A stretch of 42,461 nucleotides of DNA. Source: Planctomycetota bacterium. Lineage in GTDB: Bacteria; Planctomycetota; JAPUJT01. The position numbers and the translations under genes were made by a program. The stretch is from assembly GCA_027296055.1 (NCBI GenBank), contig JAPUJT010000030.1, positions 1 through 42,461 on the forward strand, written 5' to 3'. Each line of letters begins with the position of its first letter. Positions within the stretch are counted from its first letter, which is position 1. Under the pieces are notes generated by a model that saw only the letters and a list, made by a program, of their open reading frames with translations, did not search any database and was not told the origin of the DNA. Shown one piece after another: positions 17,531-25,577 of the stretch.

Positions 17531-18808
17531 CTAGATCCGGCGCCGCTTGAAGTAGATCCGATAGGAATCGGGGATCAGGATCCACTCCCCAGTGGCCAGT
17601 GCCTCGTCGAAGTGGACGAACGAGTAGTTCGATACCAGCACCTCGTCCCCGATGATGGCCCCGTAGACCGAGGAGTACTGGAGTAGCTCGATATTCGCTT
17701 CGGGCGCCCAGACGGTGCCGTAGAAGGTAGTGAACTGTCCCATCTGGAACCGCGGGCCCCCCGGGTCATTGCTGTTGATCACGACCTGAAAGAGAGACGC
17801 GTCGGCCGACGTGTTGAGGACGCCCGAGAGGTTGCTCATCTCGAACTTGTTCATCCCGGACATGTAGATGTGGACTGGGTGGTCGCCCCACACGATGAAG
17901 TAGCTGTTGCGACCGATGGAGACGTCGTCCGTGTGAACGACGATCCGGATCGGGCCGCTTCGGGTGTCGAAAACGAGATTGGAGCGCATCGAGGTCGTCA
18001 TGCTATGGAGGTAGTAGTCGCCCGCGCCGATGAACGCCGTCCGATTGTTCGGCAGCGTGATGGACGGATCCGAGCCAATCATCGTGACGATCGCGGGGTT
18101 GAGCGTGCCGTTGTCGTTGGTCGCCGAGAGGTCGGTGACCATCTGGGCGACGAGGGGATCGACCGAGTCGAGAGGGACCGAGTCTCCGTTTCCGATTGAG
18201 CTGCCGCTGACCGACGATGACCCATCGACATTGAGGTCCCCGAACACCTCGACGTCGCCGAGGACGGACGAGTTGTTGACCAGGAGTAGATCTCCGTTCC
18301 CCTTGATATCGCCCTTGTCGTTGGGGTTCATTGGATTGTAGGGGGCGATCCGCGAGTCGAACGAGTCTACCCTGGGATGTCTTTGCAATGTAATGTCCGC
18401 GTTCGCCTGGATCGCGCTGTCCCATAGCGGCTTGACCACCGGACCGATCACCGCCTCGATACCCCAGGTGGATCTGTCGTTGACCCCCTCGATCTCGATG
18501 AGGCGCCTCTGAAAGACTCCCCCCAGGTTCGTGTCCGCGACGATCTGGAAGGTGCCGTTACCGAAATCCTGGGGATTGACATACCAGTCCTGAGGCGGGG
18601 CTACTCCATCCTTCTGGTAGTCCTCGACGACGAGATTCAATCCGGCCTCGGTGATGAGGCGGGCCCCCTCAAGCTCGCGGGTTCCGCTGAGGACCTCGCT
18701 CTCCTTGGCGGCGACCGTGGAAAGTGCGCCGACCATGGCCATGAGGATGATGCTGGTGATGAGAGCGAAGACGAGGGCGCTGCCTCGGCGATTGGATGAG
18801 CCCTGCAA
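17531..18808 (-). CDS. PilX/GspK-like pilus-associated protein
   Basis: 425 residues from TTG 18808 with GGAGG about seven bases upstream. The N-terminus is short and basic, then RRG followed by SALVFALITSIILMAMV, a prepilin-like cleavage site and helix without Glu at position 5, as in PilX and GspK tip subunits. The large body contains beta-helix-like repeats (GDLLLVNNSSVLGDVEVFGDLNVDGSS, then VWAPEANIELLQYSSVYGAIIGDEV), the pattern of the DUF7305 region of PilX-N-terminal proteins in uncultured phyla. It is the last gene of the riboswitch-controlled operon. It probably caps a pilus or secretion pseudopilus. Confidence 0.85.
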   Translation of the reverse strand: MQGSSNRRGSALVFALITSIILMAMVGALSTVAAKESEVLSGTRELEGARLITEAGLNLVVEDYQKDGVAPPQDWYVNPQDFGNGTFQIVADTNLGGVFQRRLIEIEGVNDRSTWGIEAVIGPVVKPLWDSAIQANADITLQRHPRVDSFDSRIAPYNPMNPNDKGDIKGNGDLLLVNNSSVLGDVEVFGDLNVDGSSSVSGSSIGNGDSVPLDSVDPLVAQMVTDLSATNDNGTLNPAIVTMIGSDPSITLPNNRTAFIGAGDYYLHSMTTSMRSNLVFDTRSGPIRIVVHTDDVSIGRNSYFIVWGDHPVHIYMSGMNKFEMSNLSGVLNTSADASLFQVVINSNDPGGPRFQMGQFTTFYGTVWAPEANIELLQYSSVYGAIIGDEVLVSNYSFVHFDEALATGEWILIPDSYRIYFKRRRI

Positions 18809-18868
18809 GGAACACCTCCGCGATTGTCGGGCCCCGCCCCACCTGCGGGTCCGAGATGGTGACTCCGG

Positions 18869-19423
18869 CTACCCGGGGTACTTCGGGTCGAACAATACGG
18901 ACTTCATTTCCACATCTCTCTCACCATACGCATCCATCCACGTCACTCTCACGATCACGGGCAGGATCTTGTATCGTGCGCCCACGTCGATATCACTGGA
19001 ATCCCCATCCCCGTTCAGGTCGTAGGAGCCCACCCAGCCGTAGTCGCCGGGTATCGCCGTCTCGTCTACGCAGAAGACGACGAGGCCGGAGGTGCTCCCA
19101 CGCGACGTCTCGAGGCGATACGTGTTTCCCTCCTCGACGTACGTGACGTCGAACGCCTGGCCCGCCGAGCCGGGGCCGAAGTCGGCATAGATCTGCTTGA
19201 ACGAGTATCCCTTCAACTCTTCCACTTTGCTGCGGGCAGCGCTCATGGCGATGTAGGAGAGTCGAGACGCTCCGACGTCCTGCACGCTCACTCCTAGGCC
19301 GAAGACGAATCCAAGGAGCGCCACGACGAGGATGACCATGACGATCATCAGCTCGACCATGGTGAGCCCTCCGTCCTGGCGTGGGCGGCACACACCGGAG
19401 TTCGCGCGAGTCTGCCGTTTCAT
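18869..19423 (-). CDS. Type IV prepilin-like protein (PilV-like)
   Basis: 184 residues; ATG 19423 has AGGAGG eight bases upstream. Class III signal: a basic leader ending QDGG, cleavage after Gly19, then LTMVELMIVMVILVVALLG with the conserved Glu5. The body has the minor-pilin helix (ARSKVEELKGYSF) followed by beta strands. It lies 12 bp from the upstream prepilin gene and 60 bp from the PilX-like gene, so it is part of the same operon. It needs a PilD-type peptidase encoded elsewhere. Confidence 0.88.
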   Translation of the reverse strand: MKRQTRANSGVCRPRQDGGLTMVELMIVMVILVVALLGFVFGLGVSVQDVGASRLSYIAMSAARSKVEELKGYSFKQIYADFGPGSAGQAFDVTYVEEGNTYRLETSRGSTSGLVVFCVDETAIPGDYGWVGSYDLNGDGDSSDIDVGARYKILPVIVRVTWMDAYGERDVEMKSVLFDPKYPG

Positions 19424-19435
19424 GACTTCTTCCTC

Positions 19436-19978
19436 CTACCGGTGGATGTTGACGTCCCCGGTCACTGTCTGAGTTACGTATGTTCCTTCCGAATTCGTCT
19501 TGCTGATGCTCACCGTGATGGTCAGCCGGCTACCATCCAGGGCGAAGGTGAGACCGCTCGCTTCACCGGACAGCTCCTCAGCGATCCCGTCCGCAGCCAC
19601 CGACATCGTGATCTTTTCCGTGCTGCCGTTATGGCTGATCCTGCGGGTAGGCCCGAAGGTGGCCGCCGTGGCGGACACCGACTCCACTTTGTTGTAGGTG
19701 ACGAGAGTGTCGCCGACGGCGAAGTCGGGCGAGTTGCTCTGGGTCTCCCCCATCTCTTCCATGATGCGGTTGAGGACTCTCCGGGCGTGGGCGTTCAGGT
19801 CGGCCAGAAACAGACCCTCCCCGAACACCTGTCCCCCGGTGCCGAAAGCGCTCCCGACAGCGAGCACCATGACGAGGAAGATGATCATCACAACGGCCAT
19901 CTCCATGAACGTGTGTCCTGCGGCGTCGGCAAATCGTCCTTGAACGTTTCCCCCGCGTTGCGTTGTCCTAGCGAACAT
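19436..19978 (-). CDS. Type IV prepilin-like protein (PilW-like)
   Basis: 180 residues; ATG 19978 has GGAGG six bases upstream, inside the end of the HEAT-repeat gene (11-bp overlap). Prepilin signal: cleavage expected after Gly21 (ADAAG), giving HTFMEMAVVMIIFLVMVLAV with Glu at position 5. The body (RRVLNRIMEEMGETQSNS, LTITVSISKT) looks like PilW/GspJ minor pseudopilins. Part of the riboswitch-controlled operon. Confidence 0.85.
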   Translation of the reverse strand: MFARTTQRGGNVQGRFADAAGHTFMEMAVVMIIFLVMVLAVGSAFGTGGQVFGEGLFLADLNAHARRVLNRIMEEMGETQSNSPDFAVGDTLVTYNKVESVSATAATFGPTRRISHNGSTEKITMSVAADGIAEELSGEASGLTFALDGSRLTITVSISKTNSEGTYVTQTVTGDVNIHR

Positions 19979-21377
19979 TTTTATCCTCCAGATGCCTGGT
20001 CCAGGCCTCGTGCGAGCCTGCCAGGTCTTCCAGACCGGTCATCCCCACGAGAGCCTGCTCGGCGCTCTTGCGGACGTTCTCCTCGGGATCCTTCAAGAGA
20101 TCGACGAGCTGGGCCAATTCCCCCGAGTCCCCGAGCGAGAGGAGTGTCAGCGCCGCCTGTCCGCGCACCGTGGCATCGTCATCCTCCAATGAGCTTCGGA
20201 CCCAATCCTTCACGACATCCAGATCCCGCGGGAGAGCCTCTCCCCAGGTGCCGAACGTGCGAATGACAGATCGCCTCACGGCGGCGGAGGGATGCCGCAG
20301 GAGGTTGCAGAGCGGAGCCACTGCATCGCTGATCGGCTGCATGGAGAAGAGGGTGACGGCCCGTGTGACCGCCTCGTCGACCTCCCAGGCGGAGAATCGG
20401 AGGGCCTCCACGACGGCCTCGCGGCCCTTGTGGCCCGCATCCCGCAGGACCTGTTCGGACCGCATGCGCATCGCCATGCTGTCGTCGGCGAGACCTTCTA
20501 TCGCCAGCTCGATCGCCTCCGGGTGCTTACCCTCCGTCAGGGCTACGAGAGCCGCCTCGCGGACTTCCGCCCTGCTCGATCTTGCCGCCTTGAGCACCGC
20601 CGATTCGGCGAACCGATCCGAGATCTTGCCGAGGGCGCTCACGACGGTCACGAGTTGATTCGGGTCGCTGTTCTCGTGATCCAGACCGAACTCGAGGACC
20701 GCAATGAGGTAGGGAACCGGCCTGCTGCCGGAGTGTGTCAGTTCCTTCCAGGCTTCTCCCTGGATCGACTTGATCGACTTCTCGAGGAGCTCCCTCTGCG
20801 AAGGATCCTCGTATTTGACGAGAGGAAGGATGTCGACCCACTCGGGTCTTGTAGGCTCCTCCGAGGACGCGGAGGCCTTGGGAGGCGGCATGAACGCGAA
20901 GCCCACGGGCGGCGTCTCGTCGTTGGATATTTTCACCCAGGAGGACGGACCGAGGTTGCGCCCTGGCGCCTTCGTACGGCGAGCCGCGGTGACACTCCGC
21001 GCATCGGCAACCGCATCCGGCCCGGTCGAGAAGGTCATGTGAGCGATACCGCTCACCACGAGGATCGTGAAGCCAACGGCAGCCCATTCCAGGGGGGTCT
21101 TCTCCCGGATCCGCTCGATCAGGGGCTTCTTGGCTTTCGGTTTCTCGCTACCGGGGCGTTGAATCCTGCGGGTGGGATCTGATACCTGACCGGTGGCCTG
21201 GCCGAAGAGGTCGGGGGTTGCTCGCCTCGACGGAATCCCCTTGCCGGGGACCCATCCCTTCGGGAGTTTAGGCATCCGGCCGGCGGACCTCCCGTCAGAC
21301 GAGCGCCCCTGCGACCTACCCTTCTCAGCCGCCGAGGCGGGGGATGGGGTCAGAGTCGATGGTTTCCGTTTGCCCAC
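19968..21377 (-). CDS. Membrane-anchored HEAT-repeat protein, first gene of pilin operon
   Basis: 469 residues from GTG 21377. Residues 1-90 are basic, Pro/Ser/Lys-rich and probably cytoplasmic. A single hydrophobic segment lies at about 94-113 (WAAVGFTILVVSGIAHM). From about residue 180 onward there are at least five HEAT-type helical repeats, for example EVREAALVALTEGKHPEAIE and AAVRRSVIRTFGTWG, forming a protein-binding solenoid outside the membrane. It overlaps the prepilin gene downstream by 11 bp and directly follows a c-di-GMP riboswitch and terminator. No catalytic motifs. A scaffold role for the pilus or pseudopilus is inferred from position only. Confidence 0.85.
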   Translation of the reverse strand: MGKRKPSTLTPSPASAAEKGRSQGRSSDGRSAGRMPKLPKGWVPGKGIPSRRATPDLFGQATGQVSDPTRRIQRPGSEKPKAKKPLIERIREKTPLEWAAVGFTILVVSGIAHMTFSTGPDAVADARSVTAARRTKAPGRNLGPSSWVKISNDETPPVGFAFMPPPKASASSEEPTRPEWVDILPLVKYEDPSQRELLEKSIKSIQGEAWKELTHSGSRPVPYLIAVLEFGLDHENSDPNQLVTVVSALGKISDRFAESAVLKAARSSRAEVREAALVALTEGKHPEAIELAIEGLADDSMAMRMRSEQVLRDAGHKGREAVVEALRFSAWEVDEAVTRAVTLFSMQPISDAVAPLCNLLRHPSAAVRRSVIRTFGTWGEALPRDLDVVKDWVRSSLEDDDATVRGQAALTLLSLGDSGELAQLVDLLKDPEENVRKSAEQALVGMTGLEDLAGSHEAWTRHLEDKNVR

Positions 21378-21406
21378 GGATCCTCACGATCCACCCCCCA
21401 TAGCTG

Positions 21407-21436
21407 AAAAGCCGATCTGCCTCCAGGCAAATCGGC
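21407..21436 (-). terminator. Riboswitch expression-platform terminator
   Basis: GCCGATTTGCC / GGCAGATCGGC form an 11-bp stem with one G-U pair and a TGGA loop, followed by TTTT on the minus strand. It lies between the aptamer and the GTG start at 21377. ATCGG (21444-21448) could pair with its 5' arm, a possible antiterminator. Confidence 0.85.
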
Positions 21437-21461
21437 CTCATATCCGATCCAAGGCGCAAGG

Positions 21462-21545
21462 GAGAATACTCTGGCAGCCCGGCCGTCTCCGCGACGGAGA
21501 CCCGTGGCTTTGCGCCTCAGCATCGCTGCTGATTTGCCCTTCTCA
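21462..21545 (-). promoter_or_regulatory. Cyclic-di-GMP-I (GEMM) riboswitch aptamer
   Basis: On the minus strand: P1 GAGAA/TTCTC, then the conserved AGGGCAAA, hairpin CAGCA-GCGA-TGCTG with a GNRA loop, GGCGCAAAGCCACGGG, hairpin GTCTCCG-TCG-CGGAGAC, and GGCCGGGCTGCC. These match the GEMM-I consensus element by element. The base corresponding to Vc2 G20 is G, which favours c-di-GMP over cGAMP. Downstream TTGCGCCT (21452-21459) is complementary to AGGCGCAA (21510-21517) in the aptamer core, a likely switching pair. It controls the HEAT-protein/prepilin operon. Whether ligand turns expression on or off is not clear from sequence. Confidence 0.9.
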
Positions 21546-21617
21546 GGCTCTCGAAGGCCCGCTGCACGGGCCTCCCCCCGGAATCTGGCTACTGGACCCT
21601 CCGGATAAGGTCATCTC

Positions 21618-21647
21618 AATATACAACGATTGGTGTGATTGTGCCAA
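21618..21647 (-). promoter_or_regulatory. Promoter of riboswitch-controlled operon
   Basis: TTGGCA (21642-21647), 18-bp spacer, TATATT (21618-21623) on the minus strand, each one mismatch from consensus. Start near 21611, about 65 nt before the aptamer; the leader contains a GGCCCG/CGGGCC hairpin. Confidence 0.7.
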
Positions 21648-21762
21648 ATGGGCCCATCGTGGCGCCTCGCAAGTTTTTCCAATGAACCCTGGGGTCCAGG
21701 ATCGTCTATATTATTGATGATCCGTCCGCAGATGGCCGGACTCGGCCCGAAGGGTGGTTTAT

Positions 21763-21798
21763 GAGATTGATGAGATTGTCGAGATTATCGAGATGAAC
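21763..21798 (+). repeat. 9-bp tandem repeat at the start of the YVTN lipoprotein gene
   Basis: GAGATTGAT, GAGATTGTC, GAGATTATC and GAGATGAAC lie head to tail. The fourth unit contains the start codon at 21793. Confidence 0.75.
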
Positions 21799-23571
21799 TC
21801 TGCGCCCCGCCTCGTTGCGTTGCTGAGCTATGCCGCGCTGATCCTGGCCACGACCGCCGGGTGCTCGGCCGATCCGCGGCCCTCGGTGTTCATCGACACG
21901 CCCCTGGGTCTCCAGTCGGGGAATGTCCCCATCGACTTTACCGTCAAGCATCGCTCCGAAGAGGACGTGGACATCGAGGTGATCTACTCGACCGATTCGG
22001 GAGTGAGCTGGCACACAGCGACGATCGTGGACGCGGCCAACACGACGAAGGACCTGGATAGCTCGGCCTCGGGGATCCTCCACTCGATCGAGTGGGACAC
22101 CGTTGCGAACAGTGTGGCTACGAGCTGCCCTGCTCCGCAGGCGAGGATTCGCATTCTGCCGGTCACTCCAGCGGACAAGGGACGAGAGGGTACGTCGGAT
22201 GATTTTCTGGTGAACAATTCGACGTCCTCTCCTCCGATCATCTCTGCGACCTCCCCGGTCGGGATTTTGTCCGATGAGATCGTCGTCATGTATAACGTGA
22301 GCGACTTCGAGTCCGATCTGGTCAGCATCCAGGCCGATTTTTCGACGGATGGGGGGGCCTCGTTCGCAACCGCCTCGCTCGCGCCGTCGAGTGAATCGAC
22401 GGTCGATGTCATGACCACTGCTTCTGGAGTGAACCATTCGATCACGTGGGACTCGATCGCGGATCTCGGCTTCCAGTCGTATGGCCAGGTAGGAATCCGT
22501 CTGCGGGCCTCGGACGGGATGGCATCACCGGCCTGTGAAAGTCCGAGCGAAACTTCCACCTTTCGCGTGGACAACAGCTCGATCGTCCCGCGCCTCTACG
22601 TCACCCGCGCCGCGGATTCGAACCTCCTCGAGGTCGACACCAACACCGGCGGCGTGAGCCTCGTCGGTACAGGCGCGACCTCTCCGCATTCCATCGCGGC
22701 CGCTCGCCTCCCGACGGGCAGCTTCGTGCTTTTCACGGATACAGCGGGGGGCACCGTCCACATGCTCAACACGGATACGAATGTCGTCGAAACCGTCCTG
22801 ACGGTGCAGACAGCTCCCAAGGGGATCCTCGTCCACCAGTACGAGGGCACCGTGCCCGGCCTCCCGGTCCATCGCGCCTACGTGGCCAACTCCGGCAGTG
22901 ACACCGTGACGGTGATCGACCTGGACCTACTCATTCCGATTGCCAACCGCTTTGTGGGGGCCATCGGATCCGAGCCCACCGACCTGGCCGTCACATCTGT
23001 TTTCGGATTCGACACGATCTACGTGACCCTGCTGGGTGAGAATTCGGTCGCTCCCATGGACGTCGACGGGTTCGCCACGGGCAGCACGATCCCCGTCACC
23101 GGCATCGGCCCCGGGCCCATCACGGCTGTCGAGAGCGCCTTCGAGACATTCCTCTACGTCGGCAACACCGGGTCGTCCACGGTGACGGTGATCGACTCGC
23201 TGACGGACCAGGTGGTCACGTCGGCGCTGGTCCGCGAATCCTTCCCCGATCCGTCCGGGATCACTTCGATTCGACTCCCGACGGGGCTGGACCTTGTCCT
23301 GGTGTCCTGCTCGGGGGACGGGTCGGTCCGGGTCGTCGATGTGAACGCGTTGCACTCGCCATTCGCGACGGTTCAGCGCGCCGCCATCGATCCCCGCGGG
23401 ATCACCGCCCTGGCAACTCATTTCGGCTCCCGCGCCTACGTCGTCGACACCTCGAGCGGAGAAGTGGGCCAGATCGATCTGGACCTTCTCGAGGCGACGG
23501 GGATGGGCTTTCCCCTTCCTCCGATTTCTGGTCTCGGGACTGGCATTCTCGACGTCACCTCGGTGCGCTAG
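21793..23571 (+). CDS. Lipoprotein with YVTN-type beta-propeller
   Basis: 592 residues from ATG 21793; the open frame extends 13 codons further, but the signal peptide begins here. Lipobox TTAGC with Cys24. Residues ~30-260 form two similar Ig-like segments (VDIEVIYSTDSGVSWHTATI and VSIQADFSTDGGASFATASL, each followed by a SI-WD motif). From about 265 to the end are YVTN/NHL-like propeller blades (RAYVANSGSDTVTVIDLD, FLYVGNTGSSTVTVIDSL, RAYVVDTSSGEV). Such proteins are surface binding scaffolds. It diverges from the riboswitch operon; no strong promoter or ribosome-binding site is visible. Confidence 0.85.
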   Translation: MNSAPRLVALLSYAALILATTAGCSADPRPSVFIDTPLGLQSGNVPIDFTVKHRSEEDVDIEVIYSTDSGVSWHTATIVDAANTTKDLDSSASGILHSIEWDTVANSVATSCPAPQARIRILPVTPADKGREGTSDDFLVNNSTSSPPIISATSPVGILSDEIVVMYNVSDFESDLVSIQADFSTDGGASFATASLAPSSESTVDVMTTASGVNHSITWDSIADLGFQSYGQVGIRLRASDGMASPACESPSETSTFRVDNSSIVPRLYVTRAADSNLLEVDTNTGGVSLVGTGATSPHSIAAARLPTGSFVLFTDTAGGTVHMLNTDTNVVETVLTVQTAPKGILVHQYEGTVPGLPVHRAYVANSGSDTVTVIDLDLLIPIANRFVGAIGSEPTDLAVTSVFGFDTIYVTLLGENSVAPMDVDGFATGSTIPVTGIGPGPITAVESAFETFLYVGNTGSSTVTVIDSLTDQVVTSALVRESFPDPSGITSIRLPTGLDLVLVSCSGDGSVRVVDVNALHSPFATVQRAAIDPRGITALATHFGSRAYVVDTSSGEVGQIDLDLLEATGMGFPLPPISGLGTGILDVTSVR

Positions 23572-23647
23572 CGCCCCCATCCCTCTCTTGATCGAGTTCC
23601 CGGTACTCCCTATGATCGCCGCGTCGGTTTGGCTGCGTGGGGATGAT

Positions 23648-24082
23648 ATGGCGGAACGACCTTTCGAGCGGCGGTATCGGTTGATCGACCACACGGCCGA
23701 CATCGGATTCGAGCTCGACGCACCGACTCTGAAGGAGCTCTTTGTCCGATCGGCGGAAGCTCTCCTCAGCGTTATCGCCGACCTTTCGAAGGTCGAGGAG
23801 CGCGTCACCTATGTGGTCCAGGCGGATGGCTTCAACCGGGAGGAGTTGCTCGTCGCCTTCCTCGGGGAGGTCCTTTACCTTCATGACTCCGAGGACCTCG
23901 TCTTTTGTCGTGTCGAGATCCACGAGGGTCCCAACGGGGGCGTGATAGCGAGCTTGCACGGGGAGAAGTTCGACGCGGAAAGGCATTCGATCCTGCGCCA
24001 GATCAAGGCGGTCACCTACCATGACATCATGGTGCGGGAGAAGAACGGGACCTGGGAAGCACGAGTGATTCTCGATATCTGA
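23648..24082 (+). CDS. Archease, RtcB cofactor
   Basis: 144 residues from ATG 23648. Family motifs are clear: IDHTADIGFE near the start with the metal-binding Asp, LLVAFLGEVLYLHD in the middle, and the ending IKAVTYHDIMV with the conserved His-Asp. Archease speeds guanylylation of the RNA ligase RtcB and allows multiple turnover. The rtcB gene follows 40 bp downstream, which supports the call. Confidence 0.95.
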   Translation: MAERPFERRYRLIDHTADIGFELDAPTLKELFVRSAEALLSVIADLSKVEERVTYVVQADGFNREELLVAFLGEVLYLHDSEDLVFCRVEIHEGPNGGVIASLHGEKFDAERHSILRQIKAVTYHDIMVREKNGTWEARVILDI

Positions 24083-24122
24083 CAGGCGGGCGGCGCCACC
24101 GGAGGCGACCGAAGGGGATCCG

Positions 24123-25577
24123 ATGAAGCAGCAGTCCACGGTGCCGGTCGAACGGATCGATGAGAATCGATGGCTCATCCCGAGGCACGGCGGGATGAAA
24201 ACAGAAGGGCTCGTCTTCGCCAGCGAGGCGATGATGAAGACCCTACGGGGCGATCCCAGTCTCGTTCAGGTCGCCAACGTCGCGCACCTCCCCGGGATCC
24301 TCGGCCGATCGATGGCGATGCCAGACATACATTGGGGTTACGGATTCCCGATCGGGGGCGTCGCGGCCTTCGACGAGAATGACGGGGTGATCTCCCCGGG
24401 CGGTGTCGGGTACGACATCAACTGTGGCGTCCGTCTCCTCCGGTCGAACCTGGGGTGGAAGGATGTCGAAGGGAAAATGGATCCTTTGGTCGAGAGCCTC
24501 TTCCGAAACATCCCGACCGGCGTCGGATCGCATCGCAAGGATTTTCGAGTCCCGCCCGGAGAATACGACGACCTCCTCCGGGACGGAGCGCGGTGGGCGG
24601 TCAGCAAGGGCTTCGGCCGTGAGGAGGATCCCTCCCGGATCGAGGAGGGGGGACGACTCCCTGGGGCGGATCCTGGCGAGGCGAGCGATCGCGCCAAGCA
24701 GCGGGGGAAGAATCAGCTCGGCACCCTGGGATCCGGTAACCACTTCGTCGAGGTGCAGGTCGTCGACGAGATCTTCGACAGCGCGGTCGCCAAGGGGATA
24801 GGACTGGAGCAGGACTCGATCGCCGTGATGATCCACACCGGCTCGAGGGGGTTCGGATACCAGGTCTGCGACGACTCCATCAAGCGGATGCTGAAAGCCT
24901 CTCGGAAGTACGGGATCGAGCTACCCGACAGACAGCTCTGTTGTGCACCTCTTACGTCGCCGGAGGGCAAGCAGTACCTCGCCGCCATGGCCACCGCCGC
25001 CAACTACGCCTTTGCCAACCGGCAGATCATAACCCACTGGGTGCGCGAATCGTTCGAGAAGGTGCTGGGAAGACGATCCTCCGATATCGGCCTCGACCTG
25101 GTCTATGACGTTTGCCACAACATTGCCAAGTTCGAGGACCATCGCGTGAATGGCAAGATGCAGCGGGTTTGCGTCCACCGGAAAGGGGCGACCCGGGCGT
25201 TCCCCCCCGGACATGCGGATCTGCCGGAGATTTATCGCGAGACGGGCCAACCTGTCCTGGTTCCGGGAGACATGGGGCGGTACTCGTTCGTCCTCGTCGG
25301 GACGGATGGCGCCTACGGTGAGACCTTCGGATCGTCCTGCCACGGGGCAGGCCGGGCGATGAGCCGCACAAAGGCCGGGAAGATCGCCAGGGACCGGCCG
25401 ATCGTGCGCGAGATGCGCGAGCAGGGGATCATCGTCCGCGCATCAGGAATGAAGACCCTGCGGGAGGAAATCCCGGAAGCTTACAAGGATGTGGCGGATG
25501 TCGTGGGGGTTGTAGATCGGGCGGGCATCGGAAAGAAGGTTGCCCGTCTGCGTCCCGTCGGAGTGATCAAGGGTTGA
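24123..25577 (+). CDS. rtcB: RNA-splicing/repair ligase RtcB
   Basis: 484 residues, the normal family length. RtcB joins 2',3'-cyclic phosphate or 3'-phosphate RNA ends to 5'-OH ends using GTP and manganese. Visible active-site elements: GYDINCGVRLL with Cys101, GSGNHFVEVQ with His207, MIHTGSRG with His238, HRKGATRAFPPGH, and SCHGAGRAMSR with His407, the expected guanylylated residue. ATG 24123 follows AAGGGG. Archease is immediately upstream, and a HEAT-tailed lipoprotein overlaps the stop. RNA repair after damage or toxin cleavage is the likely role. Confidence 0.97.
   Translation: MKQQSTVPVERIDENRWLIPRHGGMKTEGLVFASEAMMKTLRGDPSLVQVANVAHLPGILGRSMAMPDIHWGYGFPIGGVAAFDENDGVISPGGVGYDINCGVRLLRSNLGWKDVEGKMDPLVESLFRNIPTGVGSHRKDFRVPPGEYDDLLRDGARWAVSKGFGREEDPSRIEEGGRLPGADPGEASDRAKQRGKNQLGTLGSGNHFVEVQVVDEIFDSAVAKGIGLEQDSIAVMIHTGSRGFGYQVCDDSIKRMLKASRKYGIELPDRQLCCAPLTSPEGKQYLAAMATAANYAFANRQIITHWVRESFEKVLGRRSSDIGLDLVYDVCHNIAKFEDHRVNGKMQRVCVHRKGATRAFPPGHADLPEIYRETGQPVLVPGDMGRYSFVLVGTDGAYGETFGSSCHGAGRAMSRTKAGKIARDRPIVREMREQGIIVRASGMKTLREEIPEAYKDVADVVGVVDRAGIGKKVARLRPVGVIKG

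Noticed and set aside
21633..21648. TGGCAC resembling a sigma-54 -24 element upstream of the riboswitch
   Set aside because: No GC or TTGC element at the required -12 position; the overlapping sigma-70-type match is better.
24080..24122. Second possible UGA readthrough, after archease
   Set aside because: The sequence after the TGA is the rtcB leader with its ribosome-binding site and has no protein-like continuation; archease is complete at the TGA.
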